64,000 nucleotides of DNA, taken from the NCBI RefSeq assembly GCF_042682545.1, contig NZ_JBHUHQ010000013.1. One strand, given 5' to 3'. Of this stretch, positions 7,869 through 17,800 are shown piece after piece. The DNA is from Ornithinibacillus salinisoli (GTDB lineage: Bacteria; Bacillota; Bacilli; Bacillales; Amphibacillaceae). The notes beneath the pieces were generated by a model, which saw only the letters and a list, made by a program, of their open reading frames with translations, was not told the DNA's origin and ran no database searches. The first letter of the stretch is position 1. The number at the start of each line of letters is the position of its first letter. Both the position numbers and the translations under genes were made by a program.

Positions 7869-9902
7869 ATGCTAAGTGAAGATGTAACAAATATTAAAGG
7901 AATTGGAGAAAAGCTTGCTGAAGATTTAAGTGGTATGGGTATTCATACGATTGAAGACCTAATCTTTTATTTTCCTTATAGATATGATGTGTTTGAAATA
8001 AAACCTCTTAGCGAATTAATTCATGATGATAAAGTTTCTATTGAGGGAAGGGTATTAAATGTCCCTTCTCTTTCCTATTTTGGAAAGAAAAAATCAAGGT
8101 TAATGTTTAATGTGGAGGTAGAAAACATTGTTGTAAAAGCGGTAATGTTTAATCGAGCTTTTGCAAAAAAACAATTACAAGTTGGGGACATTGTAACATT
8201 AACTGGTAAATGGGATGCACATCGGTTACAAATTACGGTAAGTAACTATAAAAAAGGCGCAGCGGAAAACCATGCAAATATTCAGTCGATCTATTCTGTA
8301 AAAGGTGATGTAACAAATATAAAGTTAAAAAAGGCAATACAGACTGCTATTCATAGTTATGGAGAACAGATAACGGAATTGTTACCTTCAAATTATTTAA
8401 CTACGTACAAACTACCAAGTAGGTATGAAGCGATAAGAACAATGCATTTACCTTCCGATCGACAAGCATTGAAACATGCACGTAGAAGGTTCACCTATGA
8501 GGAATTTTTGCTGTTTCAATTAAAAGTACAACTTTTGAGGAAACTAAAAAGAGAAGCATCAAAAGGAAATGCTCAGCATTATAATGATGAAAAAGTTCAG
8601 AAGTTTATTAGTCAATTTCCATTTAATTTAACTGGTGCACAGGAGAAATCACTAAAACAAATTTTAGCAGATATGAAATCACCATATCGAATGAATAGAC
8701 TACTTCAAGGTGATGTTGGCTCAGGAAAAACGGCAGTAGCAGCTATCGCACTTTATGCTACTATTACAGCTCATAAACAAGGAGCATTAATGGTTCCTAC
8801 AGAGATCTTAGCAGAACAGCATTATCAGTCCTTAACGGAATTATTTGGTGATCGGGCACGTATTGTTTTGTTGACTGGATCGACAAAAGGTAAGAAAAGA
8901 AAGGAAATGCTAGAATCAATCAATAACAATGAAGTACATATCGTTGTCGGAACACATGCACTAATTCAAGATGATGTATTTTTTCGGGATTTAGGGTTAG
9001 TGATTGTAGATGAGCAACATCGTTTTGGGGTCGAACAAAGGCGCACTTTACGAAATAAAGGGTTGCATCCTGATGTCCTCTTTATGACTGCAACACCTAT
9101 TCCTCGAACTTTAGCCATCACTGCTTTTGGTGATATGGATGTTTCTGTTATAGACGAAATGCCTGCCGGAAGAAAAGAAATTGAAACATATTGGACGAAG
9201 GCTAATACTTTTGATCGGATTCTGCAATTTATTGAAAAAAGAATTCAAGAAGGAGAACAAGCTTATGTAATTTGTCCACTTATTGAAGAATCGGACAAGC
9301 TAGATATTCAAGATGCAGTAGATCTTTATCATCAACTAGAAGAATATTATGATTCAACTATATGTGTAGGACTTATGCATGGTAGGTTAAGTACCGACGA
9401 AAAAGACGAAGTAATGCAGCAATACGCCAAAAATGAAGTACAAATCTTAGTTTCGACTACCGTTGTTGAGGTTGGCGTAAATGTTCCAAACGCAACGATC
9501 ATGGTTATTTATGATGCAGAACGGTTTGGGCTTTCCCAATTACATCAGCTTAGAGGAAGGGTAGGACGTGGAGATAAGCAGAGCTATTGTATTTTAATCG
9601 CTGACCCAAAAGGTGAAGTAGGTAAAGAAAGAATGCGCATTATGACAGAAACAAATAATGGATTTGAATTAGCTGAACAAGATTTGAAATTACGTGGTCC
9701 AGGGGACTTCTTTGGAAAAAAACAGAGTGGAGTACCTGATTTTAAAGTGGCAGATATGATACATGATTATCGTGCATTAGAAACAGCCCGTCATGATGCA
9801 GAAATAATTATTGAAAAGAATTTATTAGAATTGGATCCAGCATATAAGCAATTAAGGGTTTACATTGAAAAAGAAGGAGTTTACTCCAAGAAACTTGATT
9901 AA
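7869..9902 (+). CDS. recG: ATP-dependent DNA helicase RecG
   Basis: Superfamily 2 helicase that remodels stalled forks and branched recombination intermediates. The 677-residue protein has an N-terminal wedge/OB-fold region (about 60-150), Walker A GDVGSGKT (281-288), the DEQH box (381-384), the MTATPIPRTLA motif after it, and the helicase C-terminal QLRGRVGRG motif. Length is typical for Gram-positive RecG. It directly precedes the fapR promoter region. Confidence 0.97.
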   Translation: MLSEDVTNIKGIGEKLAEDLSGMGIHTIEDLIFYFPYRYDVFEIKPLSELIHDDKVSIEGRVLNVPSLSYFGKKKSRLMFNVEVENIVVKAVMFNRAFAKKQLQVGDIVTLTGKWDAHRLQITVSNYKKGAAENHANIQSIYSVKGDVTNIKLKKAIQTAIHSYGEQITELLPSNYLTTYKLPSRYEAIRTMHLPSDRQALKHARRRFTYEEFLLFQLKVQLLRKLKREASKGNAQHYNDEKVQKFISQFPFNLTGAQEKSLKQILADMKSPYRMNRLLQGDVGSGKTAVAAIALYATITAHKQGALMVPTEILAEQHYQSLTELFGDRARIVLLTGSTKGKKRKEMLESINNNEVHIVVGTHALIQDDVFFRDLGLVIVDEQHRFGVEQRRTLRNKGLHPDVLFMTATPIPRTLAITAFGDMDVSVIDEMPAGRKEIETYWTKANTFDRILQFIEKRIQEGEQAYVICPLIEESDKLDIQDAVDLYHQLEEYYDSTICVGLMHGRLSTDEKDEVMQQYAKNEVQILVSTTVVEVGVNVPNATIMVIYDAERFGLSQLHQLRGRVGRGDKQSYCILIADPKGEVGKERMRIMTETNNGFELAEQDLKLRGPGDFFGKKQSGVPDFKVADMIHDYRALETARHDAEIIIEKNLLELDPAYKQLRVYIEKEGVYSKKLD

Positions 9903-9910
9903 ATCCATAC

Positions 9911-9939
9911 TTGCATAAATGAATGTGGTATTATATATT
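9911..9939 (+). promoter_or_regulatory. SigA-type promoter of the fapR-plsX-fabD-fabG operon
   Basis: TTGCAT (9911-9916) and TATATT (9934-9939) with a 17-nt spacer, placing the start site near 9946 within the adjacent FapR operator. Confidence 0.7.
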
Positions 9940-9942
9940 ACT

Positions 9943-9962
9943 ATTAGGACCAAGTCATAATA
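9943..9962. promoter_or_regulatory. Candidate FapR operator (autoregulation)
   Basis: The sequence ATTAGGACCAAGTCATAATA resembles the FapR box I remember from Bacillus and Staphylococcus, with the TTAG-ACC-AGTC-TAAT pattern preserved. It lies from 3 nt after the -10 box and spans the predicted start site, as expected for repression relieved by malonyl-CoA or malonyl-ACP. The assignment is by recalled consensus plus position. Confidence 0.7.
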
Positions 9963-10015
9963 GTTATATATCTAGTAGATAATAAATTAATTATTCAAAG
10001 TGGATGGTGTTTGAT

Positions 10016-10588
10016 GTGAGGTTACCAAAGGGGAAAAGGCAAAAAGAACTAAAGGAAACGATTGAACAAACACCTTTTATTACGGATGAGGAATTGGCGA
10101 AAAAATTTTCTGTAAGTATTCAAACGGTCCGTTTAGACCGGATGGAACTTTCTATTCCAGAACTTCGGGAAAGAATTAAAACGGTAGCTACAAACCAATG
10201 GAATGAGACAGTTAGAGCTTTGCCATTAGAAGATGTAATAGGGGAAATTATTGACTTAGAGTTAGATAAGAGAGCTATTTCTATCCTTGATATTAGTCAG
10301 GAGCATGTGTTTTCGAGAAACAATATTGCCAGAGGACATCATTTATTTGCTCAGGCAAATTCATTGGCAGTTGCACTTATAAATGATGAACTAGCTTTAA
10401 CCGCAAAATCAGAAATAAAATTCATGAGGCAAGTAAAACAAGGGGAACGAGTTGTAGCGAAGGCTGAAGTTGAGGGGTTAAATGAAAAAGGTTTAACAAT
10501 TGTTCAAGTTAACAGTACTGTAGAAAATGAAAAAGTATTTACAGGAACATTTCATATGTATCGTTCAACCGAGAGCAAAGGAGATTAA
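10016..10588 (+). CDS. fapR: FapR, malonyl-CoA-responsive repressor of lipid synthesis genes
   Basis: Transcription factor that represses fatty acid and phospholipid genes until malonyl-CoA accumulates. An N-terminal helix-turn-helix (about residues 20-45, TDEELAKKFSVSIQTVRLDRMEL) is followed by a linker and a hotdog effector domain (about 70-190) with ARGHHLFAQANSLAVALI. I prefer the GTG at 10016, giving 190 residues near the B. subtilis length; the in-frame ATG at 10004 adds four residues but has no room for a ribosome binding site. Its own promoter has a likely FapR box. Confidence 0.95.
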   Translation: MRLPKGKRQKELKETIEQTPFITDEELAKKFSVSIQTVRLDRMELSIPELRERIKTVATNQWNETVRALPLEDVIGEIIDLELDKRAISILDISQEHVFSRNNIARGHHLFAQANSLAVALINDELALTAKSEIKFMRQVKQGERVVAKAEVEGLNEKGLTIVQVNSTVENEKVFTGTFHMYRSTESKGD

Positions 10589-10591
10589 TAT

Positions 10592-11599
10592 ATGAGATTA
10601 GCAATAGATGCCATGGGCGGTGACAATGCACCAGAAGAGATTGTAAAAGGTGCTTTAGAAGCAATTGGAAAGATGGAGAATTTACATATAACATTAGTTG
10701 GAGATAAGGATAAAATCACCCCCTACTTAATAGATTACGATCAAACAAAAATAGAAGTTATACATACTACAGAAGTGATTACAGGTGAAGATGAACCTGT
10801 TAGAGCTGTAAGACGAAAGAAAAATTCTTCATTAGTTCTAATGGCCAATGAAGTAAAAGAGGGACGTGCAGATGCGTGTATTTCTGCGGGAAATACGGGA
10901 GCATTGATGAGTGCGGGACTATTCGTCGTAGGCAGAATTCCTGGTATTGATCGTCCTGCTTTAAGTCCTACACTCCCTACTATAGATGGAAAAGGATTTT
11001 TACTGTTAGATGTAGGTGCAAACGTAGATGCGAAGGCACAACATTTAGTCCAGTATGCGATCATGGGATCGGTTTATACAGAAAAAGTTCGATCAATCCA
11101 AAATCCGACTGTTGGATTGTTAAACATAGGTACGGAAAATGGAAAAGGAAATGACTTAACAAAGAAAACATTTGAGCAATTGAAAGAGGCACCTATTCAT
11201 TTTGTCGGAAATGTTGAAGCTAGGGATTTACTTGATGGTGTTGCAGATGTAGTAGTGACTGATGGCTTTACTGGAAATGTTACGTTAAAGACAATTGAAG
11301 GGACAGCAGGCGCAATGTTCTCCATGCTGAAAGAGACATTTATGGGATCTTTTAAAACTAAACTAGCGGCTGGAATGATGAAAAGTGACCTAAAAGGACT
11401 AAAAAACAAGCTGGATTATTCCGAATATGGTGGAGCGGGTTTATTTGGTTTGGCTGCACCTGTCATCAAAGCGCATGGTTCATCTAACAGTAGAGCTATT
11501 TATAGTGCCATTAAACAAGCTAGTCACATGGTTGAAAATCATGTGACAGACACAATTAAAGAAACTATTGAAAAGATGGATGTGGAGGAGAAAGAATGA
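10592..11599 (+). CDS. plsX: Phosphate acyltransferase PlsX
   Basis: Makes acyl-phosphate from acyl-ACP for the PlsY step of phospholipid synthesis; peripheral membrane enzyme. The 335-residue protein starts MRLAIDAMGGDNAPEEIVKG, the family N-terminus, and holds SAGNTGALMSAG (about 100-111) and DGFTGNVTLKTIEG (about 225-238). It starts 3 nt after fapR and its stop overlaps the fabD start by 4 nt, so it is translationally coupled in the FapR-controlled operon. Confidence 0.97.
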   Translation: MRLAIDAMGGDNAPEEIVKGALEAIGKMENLHITLVGDKDKITPYLIDYDQTKIEVIHTTEVITGEDEPVRAVRRKKNSSLVLMANEVKEGRADACISAGNTGALMSAGLFVVGRIPGIDRPALSPTLPTIDGKGFLLLDVGANVDAKAQHLVQYAIMGSVYTEKVRSIQNPTVGLLNIGTENGKGNDLTKKTFEQLKEAPIHFVGNVEARDLLDGVADVVVTDGFTGNVTLKTIEGTAGAMFSMLKETFMGSFKTKLAAGMMKSDLKGLKNKLDYSEYGGAGLFGLAAPVIKAHGSSNSRAIYSAIKQASHMVENHVTDTIKETIEKMDVEEKE

Positions 11600-12540
11600 A
11601 ACGAGTAGCATTTATGTTCCCTGGTCAGGGCTCGCAAGCTGTAGGAATGGGAAAGGAAATATATGATCAGTTTTCTGCAGTTCAAACATTATATGAACAA
11701 GCTAATGGAGTTTTAGGAACAGATTTGAAAAGCCTTATGTTTGAAGGGCCAAAGGAAGTTCTAACTGAAACAGAAAATGCGCAGCCTGCCCTACTATTAT
11801 CCAGCATAGCTATCCAATCATTACTAAATGAGGAAGGTATAAAACCTGTCATGACGATTGGGCATAGTTTAGGTGAGTATAGTGCCTTGGTTGCGGCTGG
11901 GGCAATATCTATGGAAGAAGCTTTACCATTGGTGCAAACTCGTGGTCGGTTAATGGAAGATGCCTTTCCAAAGGGACAAGGAACTATGGCAGCAGTTCTA
12001 GGTTTGACTGAAGAAGAGATTATGAATTCACTTGAAAACATTACGGATGAAATTGTCGATATTGCGAACTTAAATTGTCCAGGACAGATAGTAATATCTG
12101 GCTCCAAAGCAGGAATTGAACAAGCGACTACCTTGTTAAAAGAAAATGGCGCTAAGCGAGTCCTGCCGTTAAATGTAAGTGGTCCATTTCACTCGCGTTT
12201 AATGGAACCTGCGAATGAAAAATTTGCTACATACTTGAATGAGGTTACTATCCATGATGCAAGTGTACCAGTTATCGCCAATGTAACAGCTGAATCTGTG
12301 ACGGAACGTAATGAAATAAAAGACCTACTACTCAAGCAATTGTATTCACCGGTGCGATTTGAACAATCTATCCGAAATATGATGGATGAGAACATAGACG
12401 CATTTGTAGAAGTTGGAAATGGAAAGGTACTAAGTGGATTAGTGAAAAAAATTAATCGAAAAGCACAAATCTTTGCCGTACAAGATACAGCATCTTTGAA
12501 AGAATTTGTAGCTTGGTATAAGGAGGATGCTTCATGTTAA
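11596..12540 (+). CDS. fabD: Malonyl-CoA:ACP transacylase FabD
   Basis: Loads malonate onto acyl carrier protein for fatty acid elongation. GQGSQ (10-14), the nucleophile S91 in GHSLGEYSAL (89-98) and the catalytic histidine in GPFHSRLM (about 195-202) are present. The 314-residue length is normal. It overlaps plsX at the start and fabG at the end (ATG of fabG lies before the fabD stop), indicating coupled translation. Confidence 0.97.
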   Translation: MKRVAFMFPGQGSQAVGMGKEIYDQFSAVQTLYEQANGVLGTDLKSLMFEGPKEVLTETENAQPALLLSSIAIQSLLNEEGIKPVMTIGHSLGEYSALVAAGAISMEEALPLVQTRGRLMEDAFPKGQGTMAAVLGLTEEEIMNSLENITDEIVDIANLNCPGQIVISGSKAGIEQATTLLKENGAKRVLPLNVSGPFHSRLMEPANEKFATYLNEVTIHDASVPVIANVTAESVTERNEIKDLLLKQLYSPVRFEQSIRNMMDENIDAFVEVGNGKVLSGLVKKINRKAQIFAVQDTASLKEFVAWYKEDASC

Positions 12541-13274
12541 AAGGTAAAAGTGCACTTGTAACTGGTGCTTCTCGTGGAATTGGTCGTGCCATTGCATTAG
12601 AACTAGCGAAACAAGGTGCTAATGTCGCAGTTAATTACGCTGGCAGTGAAGCAAAAGCACAATCTGTTGTTGAAGAGATTGAACAGCTTGGAGTTAAAGC
12701 ATTCAAAGTTCAAGCAGATGTATCCGATGAATCCAGTGTCAAAGCTATGATTAAAGACGTTATAGGACAATTTGGAAGCCTGGATATTTTAGTAAATAAT
12801 GCTGGAATTACGAGAGATAATTTATTAATGCGCATGAAAGAAGAAGAATTTGACCAAGTTATTAACACAAATCTAAAAGGTGTATTTGTCTGTACAAAAT
12901 CTGTATCACGACAAATGATGAAGCAAAGATCAGGTAGAATTATCAATGTAGCTTCTATTGTTGGTGTAAGTGGAAATCCTGGTCAGGCAAATTATGTTGC
13001 AGCTAAAGCAGGTGTCATTGGTTTAACAAAAACAACCGCAAAAGAGTTGGCGTCAAGAAATATTCTTGTAAATGCAATTGCTCCTGGTTTTATTTCTACT
13101 GATATGACAGAAGAACTAACTGAGGAACAACGTGAGGGAATGCTGGCAATGATTCCATTAGCAAAGCTAGGCACACCTGAAGATGTAGCAAAGGTTGTTC
13201 GTTTCCTAGCTTCAGAAGATGCAAATTATATTACCGGTCAAACTATTCACATCGATGGTGGTATGGTAATGTAA
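12534..13274 (+). CDS. fabG: 3-oxoacyl-ACP reductase FabG
   Basis: NADPH-dependent ketoreductase of fatty acid elongation; short-chain dehydrogenase. The Rossmann motif TGASRGIG (10-17), NNAG (88-91) and the catalytic set S141, Y154, K158 are all visible in 246 residues. It overlaps fabD by 7 nt. acpP follows after 37 nt with its own strong ribosome binding site. Confidence 0.97.
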   Translation: MLKGKSALVTGASRGIGRAIALELAKQGANVAVNYAGSEAKAQSVVEEIEQLGVKAFKVQADVSDESSVKAMIKDVIGQFGSLDILVNNAGITRDNLLMRMKEEEFDQVINTNLKGVFVCTKSVSRQMMKQRSGRIINVASIVGVSGNPGQANYVAAKAGVIGLTKTTAKELASRNILVNAIAPGFISTDMTEELTEEQREGMLAMIPLAKLGTPEDVAKVVRFLASEDANYITGQTIHIDGGMVM

Positions 13275-13311
13275 TAAACGAAATGAAATCACTTGAAAGG
13301 GGGTGAAAGCT

Positions 13312-13548
13312 ATGGCAGACGTATTTGATCGTGTAAAAGACATCATCGTTGATAAATTAGATGTAGAAGAATCTAAAGTAACGATGGAGGCTTCATTTAA
13401 AGATGACCTTGAAGCAGATTCATTAGATGTAGTTGAACTTGTAATGGAATTAGAGGATGAGTTTGACATGGAAATCGCTGATGAAGAAGCAGAAAAAATA
13501 AATACTGTTGGTGATGCTGTTAATTACATAAACAGTTTACAGTCATAA
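13312..13548 (+). CDS. acpP: Acyl carrier protein
   Basis: Small acidic carrier of growing acyl chains. The 78-residue protein has the DSLD phosphopantetheine site with S37. The start at 13312 fits the AAAGGGGGTG site just upstream and gives the standard MADVFDRVKDII N-terminus; a GTG 9 nt earlier lies inside that site. It lies between fabG and rnc as in Bacillus. Confidence 0.98.
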   Translation: MADVFDRVKDIIVDKLDVEESKVTMEASFKDDLEADSLDVVELVMELEDEFDMEIADEEAEKINTVGDAVNYINSLQS

Positions 13549-13601
13549 TTTTATGCTTAGTGGGGGCTATTCTCTGCACAGCAAGCCGATTTAACATTGT
13601 T

Positions 13602-13637
13602 GAAAGTCTCGTTATTTACGAGACTTTCCATATATTT
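13602..13637 (+). terminator. Hairpin between acpP and rnc (probable terminator or attenuator)
   Basis: Perfect 10-bp arms GAAAGTCTCG (13602-13611) and CGAGACTTTC (13619-13628) with a 7-nt loop, followed by an imperfect T-rich tail. It could reduce readthrough into rnc and favour high acpP expression. Confidence 0.65.
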
Positions 13638-13661
13638 TTAGGTATTGAGGTGTCATCGTAA

Positions 13662-14345
13662 ATGAATGTAGAACAATTAGAAAATAGACTAGGTCTTATA
13701 TTCAATAATCATTTATTATTAAAGCAAGCCTTTACACATTCATCCTATGTGAATGAGCATCGAAACCATGCGTTATCGGACAATGAGCGTTTGGAATTTT
13801 TAGGTGATGCGGTTTTAGAATTAGGAGTTTCTCAATACTTGTATCGAAAAAACCCAACAATGCCTGAAGGGGAAATGACAAAATTACGAGCATCAATTGT
13901 TTGTGAACCTTCGCTATATAATTTTGCGAAAGAGTTAAAATTTGGCGAGCACCTTTTCCTAGGTAAGGGAGAGGAACAAACGGGAGGGCGAGATCGTCCA
14001 GCGTTACTTGCGGATGTTTTTGAAGCATTTCTAGGAGCGTTATATTTAGATCAAGGGTTTGATATTGCGTTAAAATTCTTAGAAGACAACGTTTTTCCGA
14101 AAATAGATACAGGTGCTTTTTCGCATGGGATGGATTATAAAAGCCAACTTCAAGAACTAGTTCAACAAGATAAGAATCAAACAATCGAATATAAGATAAT
14201 TGAAGAGAAAGGTCCTTCTCATAATAAAGAATTTGTTGCAAAAGTTTTTATTAATGAAGGAACTTCAGGCACCGGTATAGGACGGACAAAAAAAGAAGCT
14301 GAACAACGTGCGGCAAAAAAAGTATTAGATACATTTAATAATTAA
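13662..14345 (+). CDS. rnc: Ribonuclease III
   Basis: Double-strand-specific endoribonuclease for rRNA processing and RNA decay. The catalytic signature NERLEFLGDAVLEL (41-54, with E45 and D49) and the second acidic site in the LADVFEAFLGALYLD block (about 115-129) are present, followed by a C-terminal dsRNA-binding domain (about 155-227) ending in KKEAEQRAAKKVL. The 227-residue length is typical. It is closed by a bidirectional terminator instead of running into smc. Confidence 0.97.
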   Translation: MNVEQLENRLGLIFNNHLLLKQAFTHSSYVNEHRNHALSDNERLEFLGDAVLELGVSQYLYRKNPTMPEGEMTKLRASIVCEPSLYNFAKELKFGEHLFLGKGEEQTGGRDRPALLADVFEAFLGALYLDQGFDIALKFLEDNVFPKIDTGAFSHGMDYKSQLQELVQQDKNQTIEYKIIEEKGPSHNKEFVAKVFINEGTSGTGIGRTKKEAEQRAAKKVLDTFNN

Positions 14346-14357
14346 TTTCTGGCAAAG

Positions 14358-14399
14358 AAAAAGACTGTGATTCACACATGTGGTATCACAGTCTTTTTT
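14358..14399. terminator. Bidirectional terminator between rnc and the DUF1128 gene
   Basis: Arms 14358-14371 and 14385-14398 pair along 14 bp with A-rich and T-rich flanks, so it can act in both directions for two convergent genes. Confidence 0.85.
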
Positions 14400-14402
14400 A
14401 CA

Positions 14403-14627
14403 TTACTTTTTTCGTACGGAACGTAATTCCTCAATGAATGCCTGTGTTTCTGAAGCACTTAATTGACCTTTTTGTTTTAGAATGTCATACATAAACTTCA
14501 AATCATCGTATTTATCTAGGTCGTAGTCTTCTGGGTCCATGATAGAACGGTTTACTACATCCAGTATTTCAGCTAATTCACCAAGGATGAATTTCAAGTT
14601 TTCTTGTGTCGGGTTATCTAAGTTCAT
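14403..14627 (-). CDS. DUF1128 family protein (YfkK-like)
   Basis: Small 74-residue acidic protein starting MNLDNPTQENLKFILGEL and ending FIEELRSVRKK, matching the DUF1128 family of Bacillales (B. subtilis YfkK). No catalytic motif is visible and the function is unknown. The start was set by AGAGGTG about 8 nt upstream on the minus strand; longer upstream reading adds 23 residues unlike the family. It is inserted on the opposite strand between rnc and smc, genes that are adjacent in B. subtilis. Confidence 0.8.
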   Translation of the reverse strand: MNLDNPTQENLKFILGELAEILDVVNRSIMDPEDYDLDKYDDLKFMYDILKQKGQLSASETQAFIEELRSVRKK

Positions 14628-14762
14628 TACTACACCTCTTAAAATTAGTATGATAACAAATACCTCAATTCGGCTATACACTTCTTTTGTTATCAACTTT
14701 ATGATAAAATAAATGCGTTAAAAAGCCAACTTCTTTTTTAGTAGGTAGGACAGTATATTTGA

Positions 14763-14795
14763 ATAGCTTTCGCCGAGATGGCTTGGCATAGCTAT
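14763..14795 (+). repeat. Stable hairpin upstream of smc
   Basis: Two nested stems: outer ATAGCT (14763-14768) with AGCTAT (14790-14795), inner GCCGAG with CTTGGC around a 4-nt loop. It has only a weak T-rich flank, so its role (terminator, operator or leader structure) is open. Confidence 0.45.
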
Positions 14796-14867
14796 GTTTT
14801 CTAACAATTTTGGGGGAACAGACGATATTAATTATACTAAATATCAGTTTCAATTAGGAGAATGAAT

Positions 14868-17800
14868 ATGTTTTTAAAACGATTAGAAAGTGTGGGGTTT
14901 AAATCTTTTGCCGAGAGGATCAGTGTTGATTTTGTTCCCGGAGTTACAGCGGTAGTAGGTCCAAACGGTAGCGGAAAAAGTAATATTACGGATGCAATCA
15001 GATGGGTACTGGGGGAGCAGTCTGCGAAGTCACTTCGTGGTACGAAAATGGAAGATATTATATTTCAAGGTAGTGATACAAGAAAAGCATTAAATGTAGC
15101 GGAAGTATCATTGGTTCTTGATAATTCTGACCAGGCATTACCACTCGACTACGAGGAAGTGAATGTTACTAGAAGAGTGTACCGCTCAGGTGAAAGTGAA
15201 TTTTATATCAACAAACAATCTTGTAGGTTGAAAGATATTGTGGACTTATTTATGGATTCTGGTCTAGGACGAGAAGCTTTTTCAATTATAAGTCAAGGAA
15301 AAGTAGAAGAGATTTTAAGCTCAAAGGCAGAAGAACGGAGAACGATCTTCGAAGAGGCTGCGGGCGTATTAAAATATAAGCAACGGAAAAAGAAGGCAGA
15401 ATATAAACTTGCAGAAACCCAGGAAAACCTTAATCGTGTGGAAGATATTATCTATGAAATAGAACAACAGATTGATCCATTACAAGATCAAGCAGAAACA
15501 GCTAAAGAATACTTGAATCAAAAAGAATTGCTTAAAGAACAGGAAATATCCTTGCTTATAACAGAAATAGAACAACTTCATACCGAATGGCAACAACTAT
15601 TGAGTGAAATAGATCAAGAAAAGATGAAAGAAATCGAAATTAAGACTGCCATTCAGCAGAAAGAAGCTAAACTTGAAAATGAACGTCAAGAAATTGAAAA
15701 ACTAGATGACGGAATAGAAGAGTTGCAAACCAAGTTATTGTCAACAACACAGCTTTTAGAGCAATATGAAGGAAAGAAGCAAGTCTTTCATGAACGTTCT
15801 AAGCACTTTGAAGAAAACAAAGAAAAGCTCGAATCACAAAAAACTGAAATAACAAACCGTATCACTAAATTGGAACAAGAATTATCCATAGAAAAGGATA
15901 AGTTATCGGAACTACAATCACAAAAACAAGAAACTAAACAAACGGTTATAAAATTGGAAGAAAAACTAACGACAGAAAAAGAAAATATTGCAGAGAAAAT
16001 CGAGGATTTAAAATCCGAGTATATAGAATACTTAAATGAACAAGCAGCCCTAAGAAATGAAAGACAGTCAATTAAGCAACAAATACAGCAACTGACAAGT
16101 AAAACAGATAAACAAGCAGAAAAATTCCAGGATTTAATTGATTTGAGAGAAGAATATACGGAACAAAAAGTTCAACAAGAATCTATACTTCAAAAAGTTA
16201 GCCAGGATTATGAGAAACAGTCTTCTCAACTTAAGCAATTAAAAACAGACTTGGAACAAAACCGTGTTCAATTTCAAGAGTCCCAAACAAAACTATATCA
16301 AGGATATCAATACATCGAGAAGATTAAATCGAAAAAAGAGATGCTTGAGGATATGAAAGAAGACTTTCAAGGGTTCTTCCACGGAGTTAAAGCTGTCTTA
16401 AAAGCACGGGAAGAACAAGTTCTTGAAAATATCCACGGAGCAGTTATTGAGTTAATCGATGTACCTAAAAAATATATCACGGCGATAGAAACAGTGCTTG
16501 GTGGACAAGCACAACATATCATTGTTGAAAACGATCAGAGTGCCAGAAACGCTATTTCTTGGTTGAAACGGACAAATAGTGGTCGGGCAACCTTTTTACC
16601 GTTGGGATCCATTCAACCGAGATTTATTACGAATGATAACTTAATAAATATAAAAAATCATGCAGGATTTATTGGAATTGCATCGGAGCTAGTTACTGCA
16701 AATGGGAAATACAAAAAAGCGATTAACCATTTGATGGGGCATGTAGTGATTGCTAATACGCTAAAAGATGCTAATGAAATTGCTTCTCTTGTCATGCGCA
16801 AGTATCGTATTGTTACCTTGGAAGGGGATGTTGTTAACCCTGGTGGGTCAATGTCTGGTGGAGCGCAAAAGAAAACGAATCAGTCATTATTTACTAGAGA
16901 AAAGGACTTACAAGAATTAACCGACAAATTAGTTGATTTTCAAAAGAAAGCTAGTATATTTGAACAGCAAGTTAGTGATCAGAAAAACAAAATTTCGAAT
17001 AAGGAAAGTGATCTAGAATCTTTAGAACTAACATTAGGTGAGACACAATCATTACTTCAAAAAACACGAACGTCATATAACGAAATTGAAATGAAATTGC
17101 GTTCCTTGGATGATAATCTTTCCTTGTATGATCAAGATAAGCAGCAATTTAACGAGGAACAAAATCAATTACAAGATAGAGATAAAGAAATTTCCACTAA
17201 ACTTACACAAATTGAACAACGATTAACTGCGGTTCAGGAAGAGATTAATACGCTGACTGAACAAGAGAATGAGTTTAAAGAGAATCAAGAACAGCTTCAA
17301 CACGATTTACATCAAAATCAGGTTGCTTTAGCAGAACAAGAAGAGCGTACTAGAAATCAACGTGACAAGACGAATTCACTGCATGTTCAGCTACGAGATC
17401 TAAAGAAACAATTGAGTGACTACACCAATGAATTAAATGAGTTATTAGAAATGCAGTATACGGAAGAAACAGAAGAAGAAATCAACGAAAACATTCAAAA
17501 TACGAAGGATGAAAAAGCAAAAGTTACTACTGCGATACAAGAAAAGCGTTCGGAAAGAGGAAAGCGGACACAGTTCATGCAAGATCAAGAAAGAGAATTA
17601 AAAGAAGAAACGAAAAGTCATCAAACGCTATCCAAAAACATCCAACAAAAAGAAGTAAAAGCAAACCGATTGGACGTTGACTTGGAAAATCGTTTATCTC
17701 ATTTACAAACTGAATACACGATAACCTATGAAAAAGCAAAGCAAACCTATGAAAAAGCGGATAATATAGAGGATGCAAAGTCTAAAGTAAAGGAAATAAA

